Shown: piece after piece, positions 19,672-30,231 of the stretch
Position numbering within the stretch: position 1 is the stretch's first letter
Layout of the letters: the number at the start of each line of letters is the position of its first letter
From: Sycon ciliatum
Lineage: Eukaryota; Porifera; Calcarea; Leucosolenida; Sycettidae
Direction of reading: 5' to 3'
Assembly: GCF_964019385.1 (NCBI RefSeq)
Contig: NC_088645.1
Span: 26,747,189-26,811,188 of the forward strand
Length of the DNA stretch: 64,000 nt
Notes under the pieces: generated by a model
Database searches by the model: none
What the model saw: only the letters and a program-made list of their open reading frames with translations
Told to the model about the DNA's origin: nothing
Position numbers and translations under genes: made by a program

Positions 19672-20051
19672 CCGTACTCGCGCGATTAGTGCTCCTGAGG
19701 CACTTTTCAATGTCCATCACAGATTGGGCAGTATTCAAGAGAGGGCACTGTTTTTTCATTGCTGGTACATTTGCGTCATCCAGCTTAAAACAAAGAAAAA
19801 AACAGAGGCTAAAGTGTACTGTAAACGCTCACGACTCCACAGAAACGGTAACAAGACCTGCGATTTTGTTCCTGAAAACACCAGTGCAAAGCAATGGCCA
19901 AGAACATTTATAGCAAAAGAACACCAAACTTGCACATGGGCTTGGTTACAAGGCCGGGTGGGGAGCACTATTCAAGAAAGGGCTTGATTTTTCCCTGACT
20001 CTTGGAGACTAGGGCACTTTTCGAGAGAGGGCTCTAATCGCGCGAGTACGG
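19672..20051. mobile_element. 380-bp MITE with CCGTACTCGCGCGATTAG ends
   Basis: CCGTACTCGCGCGATTAG at 19672 is matched exactly by its reverse complement ending at 20051. The interior repeats TTCAAGAGAGGGC-like motifs three times (19735, 19972, 20018). No target duplication is clear and nothing is coded. Confidence 0.7.
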
Positions 20052-20207
20052 TAGTTGTGTCGTAAGTTTGAGGAGATTCGTTCCATTGGACATCAGGGAT
20101 CGACTTCGTAAGCCTCCCATTGGCTCCCGCTGCTACTCAGATTCTGTCACGTTGCGCTCCGTCGAATGTAATCGAGGCATATATTCGCAGTAACAAGAAC
20201 TCACCTG

Positions 20208-20425
20208 AACAACGATGGCAACTCGTCGGTTACAGACGCCGGTATACGAACAACTGCGAGAAGAGTAGAACTACTGAAATCAACTTGACTGAATAACTTT
20301 GGCCCGCACTTGAAACTGGTAAGCTTACACTCGCTTGCCAAACGTTTAGAAAACAGCACTCGTCTGACCAAAACAATGGCTTCACTTCCTTCCCAAACAC
20401 CTTTCCACCTCCAAACGACCAAAGC
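20208..20425 (-). CDS. Possible exon upstream of a strong donor site
   Basis: On the minus strand an open frame (RVLFSKRLASECKLTSFKCG, then FSSSTLLAVVRIPASVTDEL) ends at TTGTTCAG followed by GTGAGTTC, a good splice donor. Composition looks coding, but I recognise no family and no partner exon. An alternative frame is also open, so this is a weak call. Confidence 0.2.
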
Positions 20426-20856
20426 ATTACATTGTATTCTGTTTCTGCTGGCATCTTCTCACTAGAGAGGTTGCGCACAACGAAAATTTGTAAGATTTCG
20501 ACCGTCCGGGTTCGAGTAACGAAAGTTGCTACAAAGATCCGTCCAAACGCGACCGAAACAGAGCAAATCTACGAAACTATTTTTCGTTGCATGGAGTACT
20601 AAAATACTGATATTTTACAACTCCCGGTGTTCAGTTGAAGCCCCACATCAGGGGTCAAAGGTGTGAACTTTGACCTGAAGACTGAATCTTGTCCGAATTG
20701 AGGAAGAACATTTTTATTTGGTTGGTTGGTTGGTTGGTTGGTTTTTATTTCACTTCGCACAGTTGCGCTTTCATGTTCACATTTTGGCTCGTTCCCACAT
20801 ACCTTTTCTTGTTCATCTCGACAGTTGTACTTTTGACTTCTTCTTGTAACGTTGCC

Positions 20857-22175
20857 ATGTCTCAGACTCCTGACCCCTCTTTCCTGAAACCAACGTCTGT
20901 CGCCATGAGCCCAGTGGCATATGCCAGTCCTAGTCGTGGTGGCGTTTCACCCAGTATAAGTGTAAGAAGATCGTTCGATTTGTGTATGGACCTTGCCATA
21001 CTGAGGCAACTGCGGTCGCATGAGTGCCCCTTTAGAAGAGGGAGCCCAGCTATGGACATAGTTGCTGCTGAATTATCCAACTCGGATCCAACCAAGTTTT
21101 GTGGTATCAACAAAAAGGGTGTGCGTGATCGAGTTTTGCTGCTGCTCGAGCTCTTCAACAAAGGCGATGAGTGGAAAAAAACGGCAGTAAGTTGTTTTGG
21201 GTGTTCATGTATCAAGATACAAGTACATGTACAATACATGTATGTATTTGTTGCACTGAGGTATACCCCTCCCCCCCCCCCACACACACACACCAATGCA
21301 AAAAAGTGATCTTAACGGTATTTTAAATACCTTTAGACATCAAGCAAAAGAATCCACAGAGCCGTGCAGAGAGGTCGTTTGCATATACAGGTACATATGG
21401 AACATGGTACAGAATGGTTAGGCAGGGGACTACATGTAGATGAATTTGCAGTGTTGCTTTGATGCTCATATGGAATAAGTTTATACGGCACATCGACGTC
21501 CCATCCAATCCATGGAAACTCATCCTCTCATGTTAGATGTACATGTACATGTATGGGGTGAAGGACAAGGCTGAAATTTAAACCGTATAAATTGACGTTT
21601 AAAAGTTATCTTTTGGTGACTCATTCATGTTTGTCTAAATATGCTTTCTTTCACCTTTCAGATCTGGCACTGAGGAGGAGCTAACGGAGAAAGGCCAGCT
21701 TCTGGCTGAGCTCCAGGAGCTTTATGCTGAAAAAGCCCAGCCCAAGCCTGCTGGTGATGGCGAGAAACAAGCTGCCCTCCAGGCGAGAAAGGATGCGTGC
21801 GTGACGCTGGCCAGTAAGAGTAAGGAAGCAGCAGATGAGCCCGCTGCAAAGCGGAAGAAACATGGAACGTCGAGCGTTGAACTCGCTATTGCTTACCTGA
21901 AGACCTCACAGGAGGCGGATGCAGCAGTAAAAAAAGCACAGCTAGAACTGGAACAGCAGCAGCATCAAGACAAGCTGCTATTAGATAAAGCCAAGATGGA
22001 CCTTGAGGAAAGGAAATTCATCGCGGATGACATACAGAGGAAGAAGAAACAAGAGATGGACGAAAAGGATCAAGCAGCCAGGCTGAAAAGAGAGGACGAG
22101 AGGGAAGAAGATGCAGCTGCTGAGCGCCGGGCACTCATAGATTTAATGAAAACATTTGCTTCCAAGTTTTCATAA
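20857..22175 (+). CDS. Harbinger Myb/SANT-like accessory protein, two exons, one frameshift
   Basis: Exon 1 (20857-21186) starts ATG with a CCATG context and encodes a Ser/Pro-rich N-terminus, then RSFDLCMDLAILRQLRSHEC, a helix around SPAMDIVAAEL, and KKGVRDRVLLLLELFNKGDE. It ends before GTAAGT. Exon 2 (21662-22175, after CACCTTTCAG) begins SGTEEELTEKGQLLAELQEL and continues into a long charged coiled coil rich in Glu, Lys and Gln up to TAA. The pattern RDR-LLLELF..SGTEEE is that of the Myb-like partner that helps Harbinger transposase reach DNA and the nucleus. The exons join in frame only if one A of the seven-A run at 21175-21181 is removed (giving EWKKRQSGTEEE); as written there is a 1-base frameshift. 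Confidence 0.75.
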
Positions 22176-23353
22176 TTCCCCGCCACAAATCCAGCTTGTG
22201 ACCTCAGGCCACATCACCGAGCCACCAAGCTGAGAATTGAGGCGTCATCGAGTCTTTGCCCTCCCCACCACCCACTCCACCCGCCTTCAACGTTCACCCT
22301 TGTACTCCGCATGCTCTCAGTACAACCACCTGCCACGACACTTTTATTCCCTCCGAGAAATAGATGCATTCAAAAGAGAAGGTACCCTGATCATAGTATT
22401 GCAGTATCCCTGCTTAACAGTTTACACATGACTAGTACATGTATTTTGCATGACTCTTATAATTACTCTTGTTACTACTTTCGGACACGTCCTACATCAT
22501 GTACCTCACACATGACTTGATTACATCAGGAGTACCGCGCTTCTAGAAAGATCCTAGATCTTCCATGCATGCTGCTGTCATCACTTCTAGTGTCACTTCC
22601 TTTTAGTTAGTACAGTCATGCACAGTCATGTACATGTATGTCATGTTGTTCCGGACTATTCCAGACCTTCCACGTCATATGCCCGATGAGTAACGTTGCT
22701 GACTAAATTGCATAATATAGATATCTCATCTTCTAGAATGCCTCGCTTAGTCATTATGTTAATGTTACGCAATGCTCACTTCATCTACCTGTATAGCAAT
22801 GATGATCTAGGTTTGCCTTCTCCACTATTCTAGAACTTGTACTAGAAGGATGATTTCGTAATCACTGCAATTTGCAATGTCATATACTTTGCTCGCCTAT
22901 AAAAGCTGCTGTCTTTTCTGCCACCATGAGATTAGCTCAGATTAGATTAGAGATTAGATTAGAGAAGAGATCGGAGAGATCCGATAGATATCAGAGAGAG
23001 AACAAGATAGAGTTCTGTTCACTTAGGAATATTTGATATAAGATAACCTCCAGGCCGTGCCGGAATAAGTTCTGATACGTTCGTTGACTGACTGTGGGTA
23101 GTTGCCTCCTTGCCTTAGACCGAGCACATTACAGGATCATCAATTTGCACATGCTCCAACCCCCGCTGTAGCCCAGCCTAGGAATATTATTTTAATCAAG
23201 CTCTATCGCCTACCTGTCTTCGCAGTGGATATACTTCCTTCTTCGTCTTTACTTAAAAATGAAGCACCCAAACCACGGCTGCCACTAGCCACTGTTTCTC
23301 CCGGTTTATTGCACTCACTCTGATTGATAACACCTAGTACTGTCTCTCTCTTA
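22176..23353. other. Interior of the Harbinger element, unassigned
   Basis: 3' flank of the Myb-like gene. A TATAAAAG sequence stands at 22899, followed by an AGATTAGATTAG-rich stretch; this could be a solo LTR or a promoter, but no boundaries are visible. No gene is recognised. Confidence 0.35.
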
Positions 23354-23771
23354 GGGCCGGGTTCCACTGCGGCTCCGCGGCTCCGCTGCTCCGCGGCACT
23401 TGGCTGCATGCAGCGGAGCAGCGCGGTTCCACTGTCACTCGCCATTCGCGGTACCGCGGTCGTGGTCCACACTTTTTGATGACGTTTCACCTGCCTGCGC
23501 GCGCGAAATCAAACAAATCCTCGTGTTCTGGCCTGCGCAACGAATTAAAATTTGAATTATAAAATTCTGGCGTATAAAACAATGCAAAGTACGGGAAACA
23601 GGTCGAGCCGCGACCGCGGCTCGCAGTTTTTGGTCAAGAATCGTAGCAAAAGCTCGCGGTGAGCCGCGGACTCGCTGCTCCAGCTCGAGCCGCGGTCACT
23701 ATGGTAATGATGACGTTTCAAGCCACGAAAGACGAGCAGCGGGGCAGCGGAGCCGCAGTGGAACCCGGCCC
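23354..23771. mobile_element. 418-bp GC-rich MITE with TTA duplication (Harbinger-like)
   Basis: Both ends read inward GGGCCGGGTTCCACTGCGGC and then TCCGC; TTA lies outside each (23351-23353, 23772-23774). The interior repeats CCGCGG/GCTCCGC words, giving a strong local GC peak. No coding capacity. It is nested inside the 20465-26725 element. Confidence 0.85.
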
Positions 23772-23796
23772 TTATTGGCTACGGGCATCGTGAGAA

Positions 23797-23960
23797 TAAA
23801 GATAATAATAAATAAGAAATAATTCGCCGTCACACGCTACAGTGTACTTTAGTAATAGTATTATCTTTATTAGGATGACCCAGAGGCTTATCGCCTATCA
23901 AGGGGTTCACCGCTTTGAAGGGTGTACATGTACATGTATGAGCTAAAGTGAAAGTAGTGG
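23797..23960 (-). mobile_element. Possible LINE 3' UTR fragment
   Basis: On the minus strand the sequence reads GGTGAACCCCTTGATAGGCG, then CTGGGTCATCCTAATAAAGA and ataat repeats, resembling 3' tails of CR1/L2-like LINEs. No coding part is present. Confidence 0.35.
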
Positions 23961-24002
23961 AAAGTAAAAGTTGTTCAGCGTGAATGCGTAGGGGAGCACA
24001 CA

Positions 24003-24027
24003 GGGGGGGGGGGGGGGGGGGGGGGGG
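24003..24027. repeat. Poly-G tract, 25 bases
   Basis: An uninterrupted G run; assembly length may be unreliable. Confidence 0.9.
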
Positions 24028-24369
24028 AGGTATGTACATGGCGTGGGCATACCGGAGAGCGAAGCACTATGTTTGAAGTTACATGCTTCGTTTAAAAAAA
24101 TTATATTATTATATACACAAGAGAGAATTTGGAAGCTTTGTTACAACTCTGAGTTTCACGTATTACTACGATCATCAGGCAACTGATGGATCCAAAACAA
24201 GCAGCCAGAACATAAGGGGGAGCAAGGTGGGAAATCCTGAGGGGTGTCATAGGCGACGCGTATCATAGCGCAAGAGTCAGGTGCAGGCGTGAAGTTGCCA
24301 AGTCTTCAGATTTGGGGCTATGCAGCAGTAGTTCCGGCGTGAATGATATAGAATAGAGCAGGGGAAAAA

Positions 24370-24478
24370 TGCCAAATCCACACATGCCCACACCACTACA
24401 CAAACATACACCCACACCCTCTCCCTTTTCTCACATACACATACACTCACACGCGCGTCGTCACACACATTCTCTAAA

Positions 24479-24518
<40 letters not shown>

Positions 24519-24561
24519 GCACACACACACACGCACACACACATTCATTCTCTATATCTCA

Positions 24562-24634
<73 letters not shown>

Positions 24635-24705
24635 TCTCCAAATCTCACACACACATTCTCTAAATCTTACCTATACACACACACATTCTCCAAATCTCAC
24701 ACAAA

Positions 24706-24757
<52 letters not shown>

Positions 24758-24883
24758 TATATACACACACACACACACACACGGCCACAATACTCATCCT
24801 TTCATTCTCACACCTACCGCACACATATTTGCACCCGCACTTATCCAATCACCCACACGCACTCTCTTTCTCACGCATGCACA

Positions 24884-24914
<31 letters not shown>

Positions 24915-24928
24915 TCAAACATGCACGT

Positions 24929-25003
<75 letters not shown>
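24370..25003. repeat. (CA)n and (TC)n compound microsatellite
   Basis: Over 600 bp of CA with CTCTCT blocks and ATTCTCTAAATCT-type interruptions. The long His/Thr open frame across it is an artefact. Confidence 0.95.
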
Positions 25004-25005
<2 letters not shown>

Positions 25006-25027
25006 GCAGCGGGACTACCAGCTAGAT

Positions 25028-25213
25028 TCACTTGACCTTGCGGGCAAAGTTACAGAGGTAGAACTTGTTTTAATGACGACACTTGGACACAAGCTCTGAC
25101 CTCTTGTTGAGGGAGCGGGTCTTGTCGGCCCAGGCTATCTCTAGCTTCTCGGCCAGACACAGGTTGCAGCGCTTCGAGATGTTAGAGTATGGTGCGGCTC
25201 TCCTCACAACGGA
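25028..25213 (-). pseudogene. Retroelement C-terminal Cys-rich fragment with in-frame stop
   Basis: The minus strand reads RWSVVRRAAPYSNISKRCNL, then CLAEKLEIAWADKTRSLNKR, then SELVSKCRH, a TAA, and NKFYLCNFARKV before TGA. The SKRCNLCLAEK..LNKRSELVSKCRH pattern is a well-known tail of GIY-YIG/RT proteins in many invertebrates (family knowledge). The single stop after CRH shows decay. It lies beside the CA tract within the Harbinger element, so it is a later insertion. Confidence 0.7.
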
Positions 25214-25276
25214 CCACCTGATACTGTAAGGTTTGTTTTATACATGAAACTCCGAAATAAATTGTGAGAGTTCTGT

Positions 25277-26572
25277 TCACCGTAGATACTGCACGAGTTC
25301 AGGTGGTTGCAGTTCAAAGTACGCTGACGTCTTGTTCCCTCGGCGAATGATAGTTCTGCAATTGCAAAGCAAAGCAGCAACTTTGTAGTAAACAGCGATG
25401 GGCTGAAGTCCAAGCTTCAGCTGCTTGTAATTGTTGATCAGCGCCCAGTAGGTGCTCACTTCACCAAATGCCCACTCCACCGTTTGACGCGCGGAATTCA
25501 TGGCCGTGTTGAACTCACGTTGTTGTGGAGTTACATTCCCACCAAGATACCCCTTCTGGATGAATTGGCTGAAAGGATACGCTGGATCACCGTACAGTGC
25601 ATAGCACCGGCCATCGGGAAGGCGCACGTTGTTCTGAAGCTCGACCAGGAGATGGCTTTCCGCTAAGACTCCTGCATCGTGACGGCGGCCTTCTACAGGG
25701 CCAAATAGATGGGTGATTAGTCCATCCGGTGTGGTCACTGCTTGAAATTTTAATGCATGGACGCGCTTGTGCCCGTTGTAAAAGATGCGCTGATTATGCC
25801 CGGGACGGCTCATGGGGCGGACTGTACCGTCAATGAATCCCCAGATGAGCATATCTACACCAGTTTTCCGTTGGATAGCGTCGCTGTAGGACCGCAATGT
25901 AGCTGGGGTGAGGCATCCTTGGTCAAAAGTGTTTTCGATCACGTGACTCCACCGGTTCCATATCCATGGCAGTGTCGTATTAAATATCCGACTTATATCT
26001 TCTTCGTACCGCCCAAACTCCTCAGCCAGATCTACCAATCGGCAAGGAAATGCCAATCGCCTCAACACAACCAGTAGACCATCCATCCCTGTCCACGTGA
26101 TCCTATTGACGCCTTTCATAGTCTGAGGCATACGCAAAGCATCGCACAATTCGTGTAACTCCGCCTTGACAAATCGAAATCGGAGCATGCAAGCGTCATC
26201 TGGCAGAGATCGTATGCAAAGACGTGGAGGGAGTCTCCTCCTTTCGATGTTCAACTGGCAATCATCCTCCAACGCAAGGATAAGCAAAAGCAGCTTATCC
26301 TTACCCAGTAGACCTTTGTCGTAGGCAAAGAGCAAAACTGCCAACGTCTGATCAAACTCTTCAGCCATGCCCAACTCGTGCAGATAACGCTGTTTGCAAA
26401 GCTCATACACTAAAAAGCAGGGAGTAGTCGATTGCGATATGTTGTAGTCGAAGTAAGTTTGACTACAACAAAAAAATACGTCCTCCCCTTCGACTCGTAA
26501 GTTCGTCGGAGTGTTTGGAGATGAAGCTTTCAAGCGCTTCAACTCCTTCATATCATGAGAACACGGGGTCAT
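25277..26572 (-). CDS. PIF/Harbinger DDE transposase, 431 aa, apparently intact
   Basis: An uninterrupted frame from ATG 26572 to TAG 25277. The N-terminal 150 residues are helical and include the LRFRFVKAELHELCDALRMP block; a helix-turn-helix-like region follows (LVDLAEEFGRYEEDISRIFN). The DDE_Tnp_4 core is complete: first Asp at about 248 (IWGFIDGTVRPMSRPG), then GRRHDAGVLAES at about 296-307, second Asp at about 329 (LYGDPAYPFSQF) and Glu at about 366 (RQTVEWAFGEV). These are the three catalytic metal-binding acidic residues. The length of about 430 aa fits the family. It is convergent with the Myb-like gene, inside matched TIRs, and may be active. A domesticated HARBI1-like gene is less likely because of the surrounding TIRs. 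Confidence 0.92.
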   Translation of the reverse strand: MTPCSHDMKELKRLKASSPNTPTNLRVEGEDVFFCCSQTYFDYNISQSTTPCFLVYELCKQRYLHELGMAEEFDQTLAVLLFAYDKGLLGKDKLLLLILALEDDCQLNIERRRLPPRLCIRSLPDDACMLRFRFVKAELHELCDALRMPQTMKGVNRITWTGMDGLLVVLRRLAFPCRLVDLAEEFGRYEEDISRIFNTTLPWIWNRWSHVIENTFDQGCLTPATLRSYSDAIQRKTGVDMLIWGFIDGTVRPMSRPGHNQRIFYNGHKRVHALKFQAVTTPDGLITHLFGPVEGRRHDAGVLAESHLLVELQNNVRLPDGRCYALYGDPAYPFSQFIQKGYLGGNVTPQQREFNTAMNSARQTVEWAFGEVSTYWALINNYKQLKLGLQPIAVYYKVAALLCNCRTIIRRGNKTSAYFELQPPELVQYLR

Positions 26573-26727
26573 GGGGTCATGTACTCTTGGTACGCGAGCA
26601 AACCAGACACGAAAAAGTTCACACGTAACGTTGTGCGCAACCTCACAGTTTACGAATATTCGTTAACTACTTTCGGTAAAAAATTTCGTTACGACGCTAC
26701 GAATTTTCGTTGTGCGCAACCTCTCTA

Positions 26728-27100
26728 ATATCCAACCGTTTATAACGGCAGTCTTGCGCGAAGGCCACCGACTCCTTTCACCGACACTGCCGAAGCTGCG
26801 TTTTCAAAATTTGAAAAATCCATGGAAACGGCTATGATGTGACCTTGGCTTGACCCTCGGCCTCGGCCTCACAGGCTCCGATATGCGCATGATTAGGCAA
26901 TCTCCAAATTTCTGACCCGACACGTGATCATCACTCAGGTACTGGCAAATAGCCATCTCTCTTTTCGCGGACACAAGCAGCTCATTGTGCTCGAATGACG
27001 ACATTTTCGGTAAGCAGCGGAGGTTGACCTTCCGACCTTCGAACCTCAACTTCTGTTAAAGCCTTAAAGGGGAACTGTCATCACCACAACTATTTCCCTT
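26728..27100. other. Unassigned DNA
   Basis: Right flank of the Harbinger element. TTAAAGGGGAACTGTCATCA at 27064 resembles a transposon end but its partner is not seen. Confidence 0.4.
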
Positions 27101-27103
27101 ATA

Positions 27104-27420
27104 CTTATAGCAAGAGTAGATAAACAAGAGTGTGCAACTCCGGATCTCTTCTGCACAATCTGCAGATACCCCCGCCCGCGGCGGAATTTTTTGTTGACGT
27201 CACATTTTTTCAGAAGAACGCGCATTTTGCCCCAGAGCAGTGTGAGAGCACGTGCTGGGCACCGACTTTGTAATGTAAAGCCCGGCCAAGTGCACGAGGC
27301 AAAACTTTCCAAAAGACTCGCAGCGCGTGCATCGTCGAAAAGATTACGTCAACAAAAAATTCCGCCGCGGGCCAACCCATCCCGGAGTTGCACACTCTTG
27401 TTTATCTACTCTTGCTTATA
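27104..27420. mobile_element. Foldback element with about 75-95-bp arms
   Basis: AGCAAGAGTAGATAAACAAG at 27107 pairs with CTTGTTTATCTACTCTTGCT ending at 27417; a second part of the arm (CCGCGGCGGAATTTTTTGTT) pairs with AACAAAAAATTCCGCCGCGG. The left arm has an additional 20-bp insert. No coding capacity. Confidence 0.8.
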
Positions 27421-28040
27421 GGTAGGTAGGTGTATTTTTACTTGAATTCGCCGAACCAAACGTGCGGTATCGCCCAGATACGTGGACGAGAATGGAAACA
27501 ATAAACTAGTGTAGAAAATAGCCTAATACTACTTTTATGATAGAGCAAAGCAAACAACGCCCAGTCAATGAATAAAGTTACATGTATAAAAAAAAACAGG
27601 GGAGGCGTCAGATAGCACACGACGTACGAGTGGTACTGTGGAGTACCGCAAACGTTCAAGGGTACACGTAGAGTTCAGTAGTCGGTGCTATCAAGACAAA
27701 AGGGGAGGCAGGCATGCTTGAACTCGTGGTGCTGGGTAATCAGTGGTAATACCACACACGTCGGATGGCAGGTTGTTCTATAAAAATGGACCCGCGAGCG
27801 GTTGGGCGGTCATGGCCGGCTTTGGATAGGGTAATACCACGGGAGGTCAGTGAACGCAAGGCGCAGGCCTACACTCTGCGCATGCATTGCGTCATCGATT
27901 TTTTGAATGTGATCGCGGTGGCGCCGACAGAGAAAACATGGCCGCGGTCTGTTTGCACCGCTGGGAGTCGTAAAATTACTGTTCTTCTGTCCCGGATCCC
28001 CGCGACCATTCAAATCATACGCGACACGGAGGACTCACGT
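27421..28040. other. Unassigned DNA
   Basis: No recognised gene. GGGAGTCGTAAAATTACTG at 27964 resembles a hAT end of the family at 34979. Confidence 0.4.
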
Positions 28041-28049
28041 ACTCACCAC

Positions 28050-28170
28050 GTTCTCAAGGCGAGGACGCATAGTGCTCCTGACTACAACCATAACCCGGTT
28101 GGCAGAGTCCCGGTCTTGCGACCATTTGAACCGTATTTGGAAACCCAGGTTCGGACCCTCGTTACTCCAG
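28050..28170 (+). mobile_element. Second tRNA-like SINE family, candidate head
   Basis: GGTTGGCAGAGTCCCGG at about 28099 looks like an A box and GGTTCGGACCC at about 28148 like a B box, at tRNA-like spacing of about 50 nt. The upstream part (GGACGCATAGTGCTCCTG and ACAACCATAACCCGGTTGGC) is repeated inverted at 50460-50530, proving that it is a dispersed repeat. The extent of the body is unknown. Confidence 0.45.
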
Positions 28171-29374
28171 GGGTTGTTAGGATTTAGAAAATTTCTTTTT
28201 TTGTGTTGTAGAAGTCGTCGTGTTCAGTCCATGCGCCAAGACCGAAAAAGTCGTCTAAAAGTTCAACGGTACTTTTTTATGCAGATTAGCCACTTTTCCG
28301 AGCTGAATATATTCGAATCTTCGTCGAAAAATTGTCAAGAAAATGTTAGATGTCTCGAGTCGTTTGCAATTTTCTCTCCATCAGTGCTTGTTTGCGGAAG
28401 TTTTGCTTTCCGGACACCTTGATTGGGCCTTTCACCTTATGGATGTCAGTTGTAGTGGTCGTTACTCATTGTCTCGACGTCGCTGGGAGTGTTCTTGTGG
28501 GAGCTATCAAATATTCGTAAAAATCAGGCAAGTGGCAAAGAAAAATTCGCCAAATTTTTGGGCAAGATAGTATGTAGACATCGATGCTTTCCTTTGACTC
28601 TCCACCGATGTGGAAACACTTCCAGAAGCGTTCAGCGGTGTCCGGTTCTTGATGGGGTCGTGGTGGCCTCCTCGGTTTGGAACAAAACAAAATCAATGCA
28701 TTGTCTGTTGTCACCAGTGGGAGACATATTACATGGCAAAGAAACGCACCAGCACCCGTATTCACTCTTGAGGGGCCTGAGATAGAAGCCCACATCATCT
28801 TCGTTCAAATGACAAAGTTCTAACCAGGGTCTGCAGACCGTAATTTCAATGTCATTTTTTGGTCCCTTTTAAAAAATGGCCTAGCCAACAGCCTGTATGT
28901 AGTTTATGAAGCATTGGCGTGTTCTTCGGGTTTGCAATCATGTTATACTACTCATGACCTTCTCTTGTAAGATTCGTGCGAAACTGAAAGTTGTAATGTA
29001 CTCTCAGGACAGCTTGAAGTAGGTTTCAATTCTCGGTGAAGGGCAAAGATCTTAAACCGTCATTGTGAATGTCAATGGGAATATGATCCAAGAGTCCACA
29101 ACCCCAACGGAAATGTATGATGGACTCTTAGTATGATCTGTGCGCAAAGAACTGCAGTTGAGTCATTGTTTTAGCAATATGTGTGCGTTCTGAGTTTTAG
29201 CACATTCTTAGACTCTTATTGTGCTGGAGTGTGCACTTTATAACACGTGTACATGTATAACAAAAGCTGAATTATACAACGGTAGAAAATGATATGCCCC
29301 ATTCTCAGCTTTGGTTTCTGGCGTTCTTTTAATTATTAGTATTTCAGGCTGCGTGTTCTTGGGCTCCGTGTTCT
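28171..29374. other. Unassigned DNA
   Basis: Contains the 26-bp word AAAAATTCGCCAAATTTTTG at 28541, repeated at 45564, but no recognised gene. A 98-110 codon open frame on each strand around 28480-28800 lacks domain signal. Confidence 0.4.
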
Positions 29375-29378
29375 TTAA

Positions 29379-30227
29379 AGGGGAAGTATACCCTAAAATC
29401 AAATTTTCACCAGTTGTAGTCTTCGGGGTGCTGAGTCGAATGGTTCTTGGCCCGAGGAAGCTGAGACACTCCCTTCCTCCTTTATTCCCAATCGAACTCG
29501 CGCACTTCCACCGAAACTGGGTGACTGCGCCCTACTAGATAGGGATTTGTATGGAAAAATCACTAAAAACGCCGTTTCGTTCTTATAAAAGTGCGGATGA
29601 CCGCGATTGGCGTAGTCTTTTGGCCGCTGAGTCGACTGGTTTTGGTCCGAAAAGGCTGCGATGCAGCATTCGGCCCTTATTCCCAATCGAACACGGTTGA
29701 GTAAGCGGTCACGTGCTCACTTACAGCCTGTTTGGGCCCGTTTATGTCACTCGAGTTGAACCTTTGAACCAGGGAGTCGCAAAAGCCTCTTACGACTCCC
29801 TGCTTTGAACCTTTGAGTTGAACCTTGATGTGAAAATTGTGGCCTGCAGGCACGGTGACCAGGCGGCTGGTGTACGCATGACCACGTGACCGCTTACTCA
29901 ACCGTGTTCGATTGGGAATAAGGGCCAAACGCTGCATCGCAGCCTTTCTGGACCAAAACCAGTCGACTCAGCGGCCAAAATACGACAACATATGGACCAA
30001 CTGTGGTCATCCGTGCTTTTATAAGAACAAAACGGCGTTTTAGTGACTTGTTCCATACAAATCCCTATCTAGTAGGGCACAGGCACCCAGTTTCAGTGGA
30101 AGTGCGCGAGTTCGATTGGGAATAAAGGAGGAAAAGAGTGTCTCAGTGTCCTCGGACCAAGACCATTCGACTCAGCACCCCGAAGATTACAACTGGTGAA
30201 AATTTGATTTTAGGGTATACTTCCCCT
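29379..30227. mobile_element. TTAA-flanked element with about 350-bp inverted arms
   Basis: Ends AGGGGAAGTATACCCTAAAA read inward from both sides, and arms stay similar for about 350 bp (29379-29725 against 29880-30227: CACCAGTTGTAGTCTTCGGG, ATTCCCAATCGAACTCGCGC). TTAA flanks both sides (29375-29378, 30228-30231). The loop holds a tiny hAT palindrome at 29770. TTAA duplication is known for piggyBac, but the end sequence is not typical, so the superfamily is open. Confidence 0.75.
29770..29802. mobile_element. 33-bp palindromic hAT derivative with perfect 8-bp duplication
   Basis: CAGGGAGTCGC and TACGACTCCCTG form an inverted pair with almost no interior. CTTTGAAC stands on both sides (29762-29769, 29803-29810), an exact 8-bp target duplication as made by hAT transposases. 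The ends match the 2.5-kb hAT at 34979. Confidence 0.8.
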
Positions 30228-30231
30228 TTAA

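Larger units (their letters stand above)
20465..26725. mobile_element. Harbinger-type autonomous transposon, 6.3 kb, with both genes
   Basis: Inverted ends GAGAGGTTGCGCACAACGAA at 20465 and ending at 26725 match over about 30 bp with one mismatch; TA stands outside both (20463-20464, 26726-26727). Inside are a Myb/SANT-like gene on the plus strand and a DDE transposase on the minus strand, convergent, the classic two-gene layout of PIF/Harbinger. The unit also contains later insertions: a TTA-flanked MITE (23354-23771), a CA tract and a retroelement fragment. The TA-only flank differs from the usual 3-bp TWA; TAGAG..CTCTA ends make the exact border ambiguous. Confidence 0.85.

Noticed and set aside
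24277-25025. 218-codon His/Thr frame and Cys/Val frames
   Set aside because: Product of the long CA/TC tract.
25484-26077. Plus-strand frames opposite the transposase
   Set aside because: Shadows of the DDE gene, which has all catalytic motifs on the minus strand.
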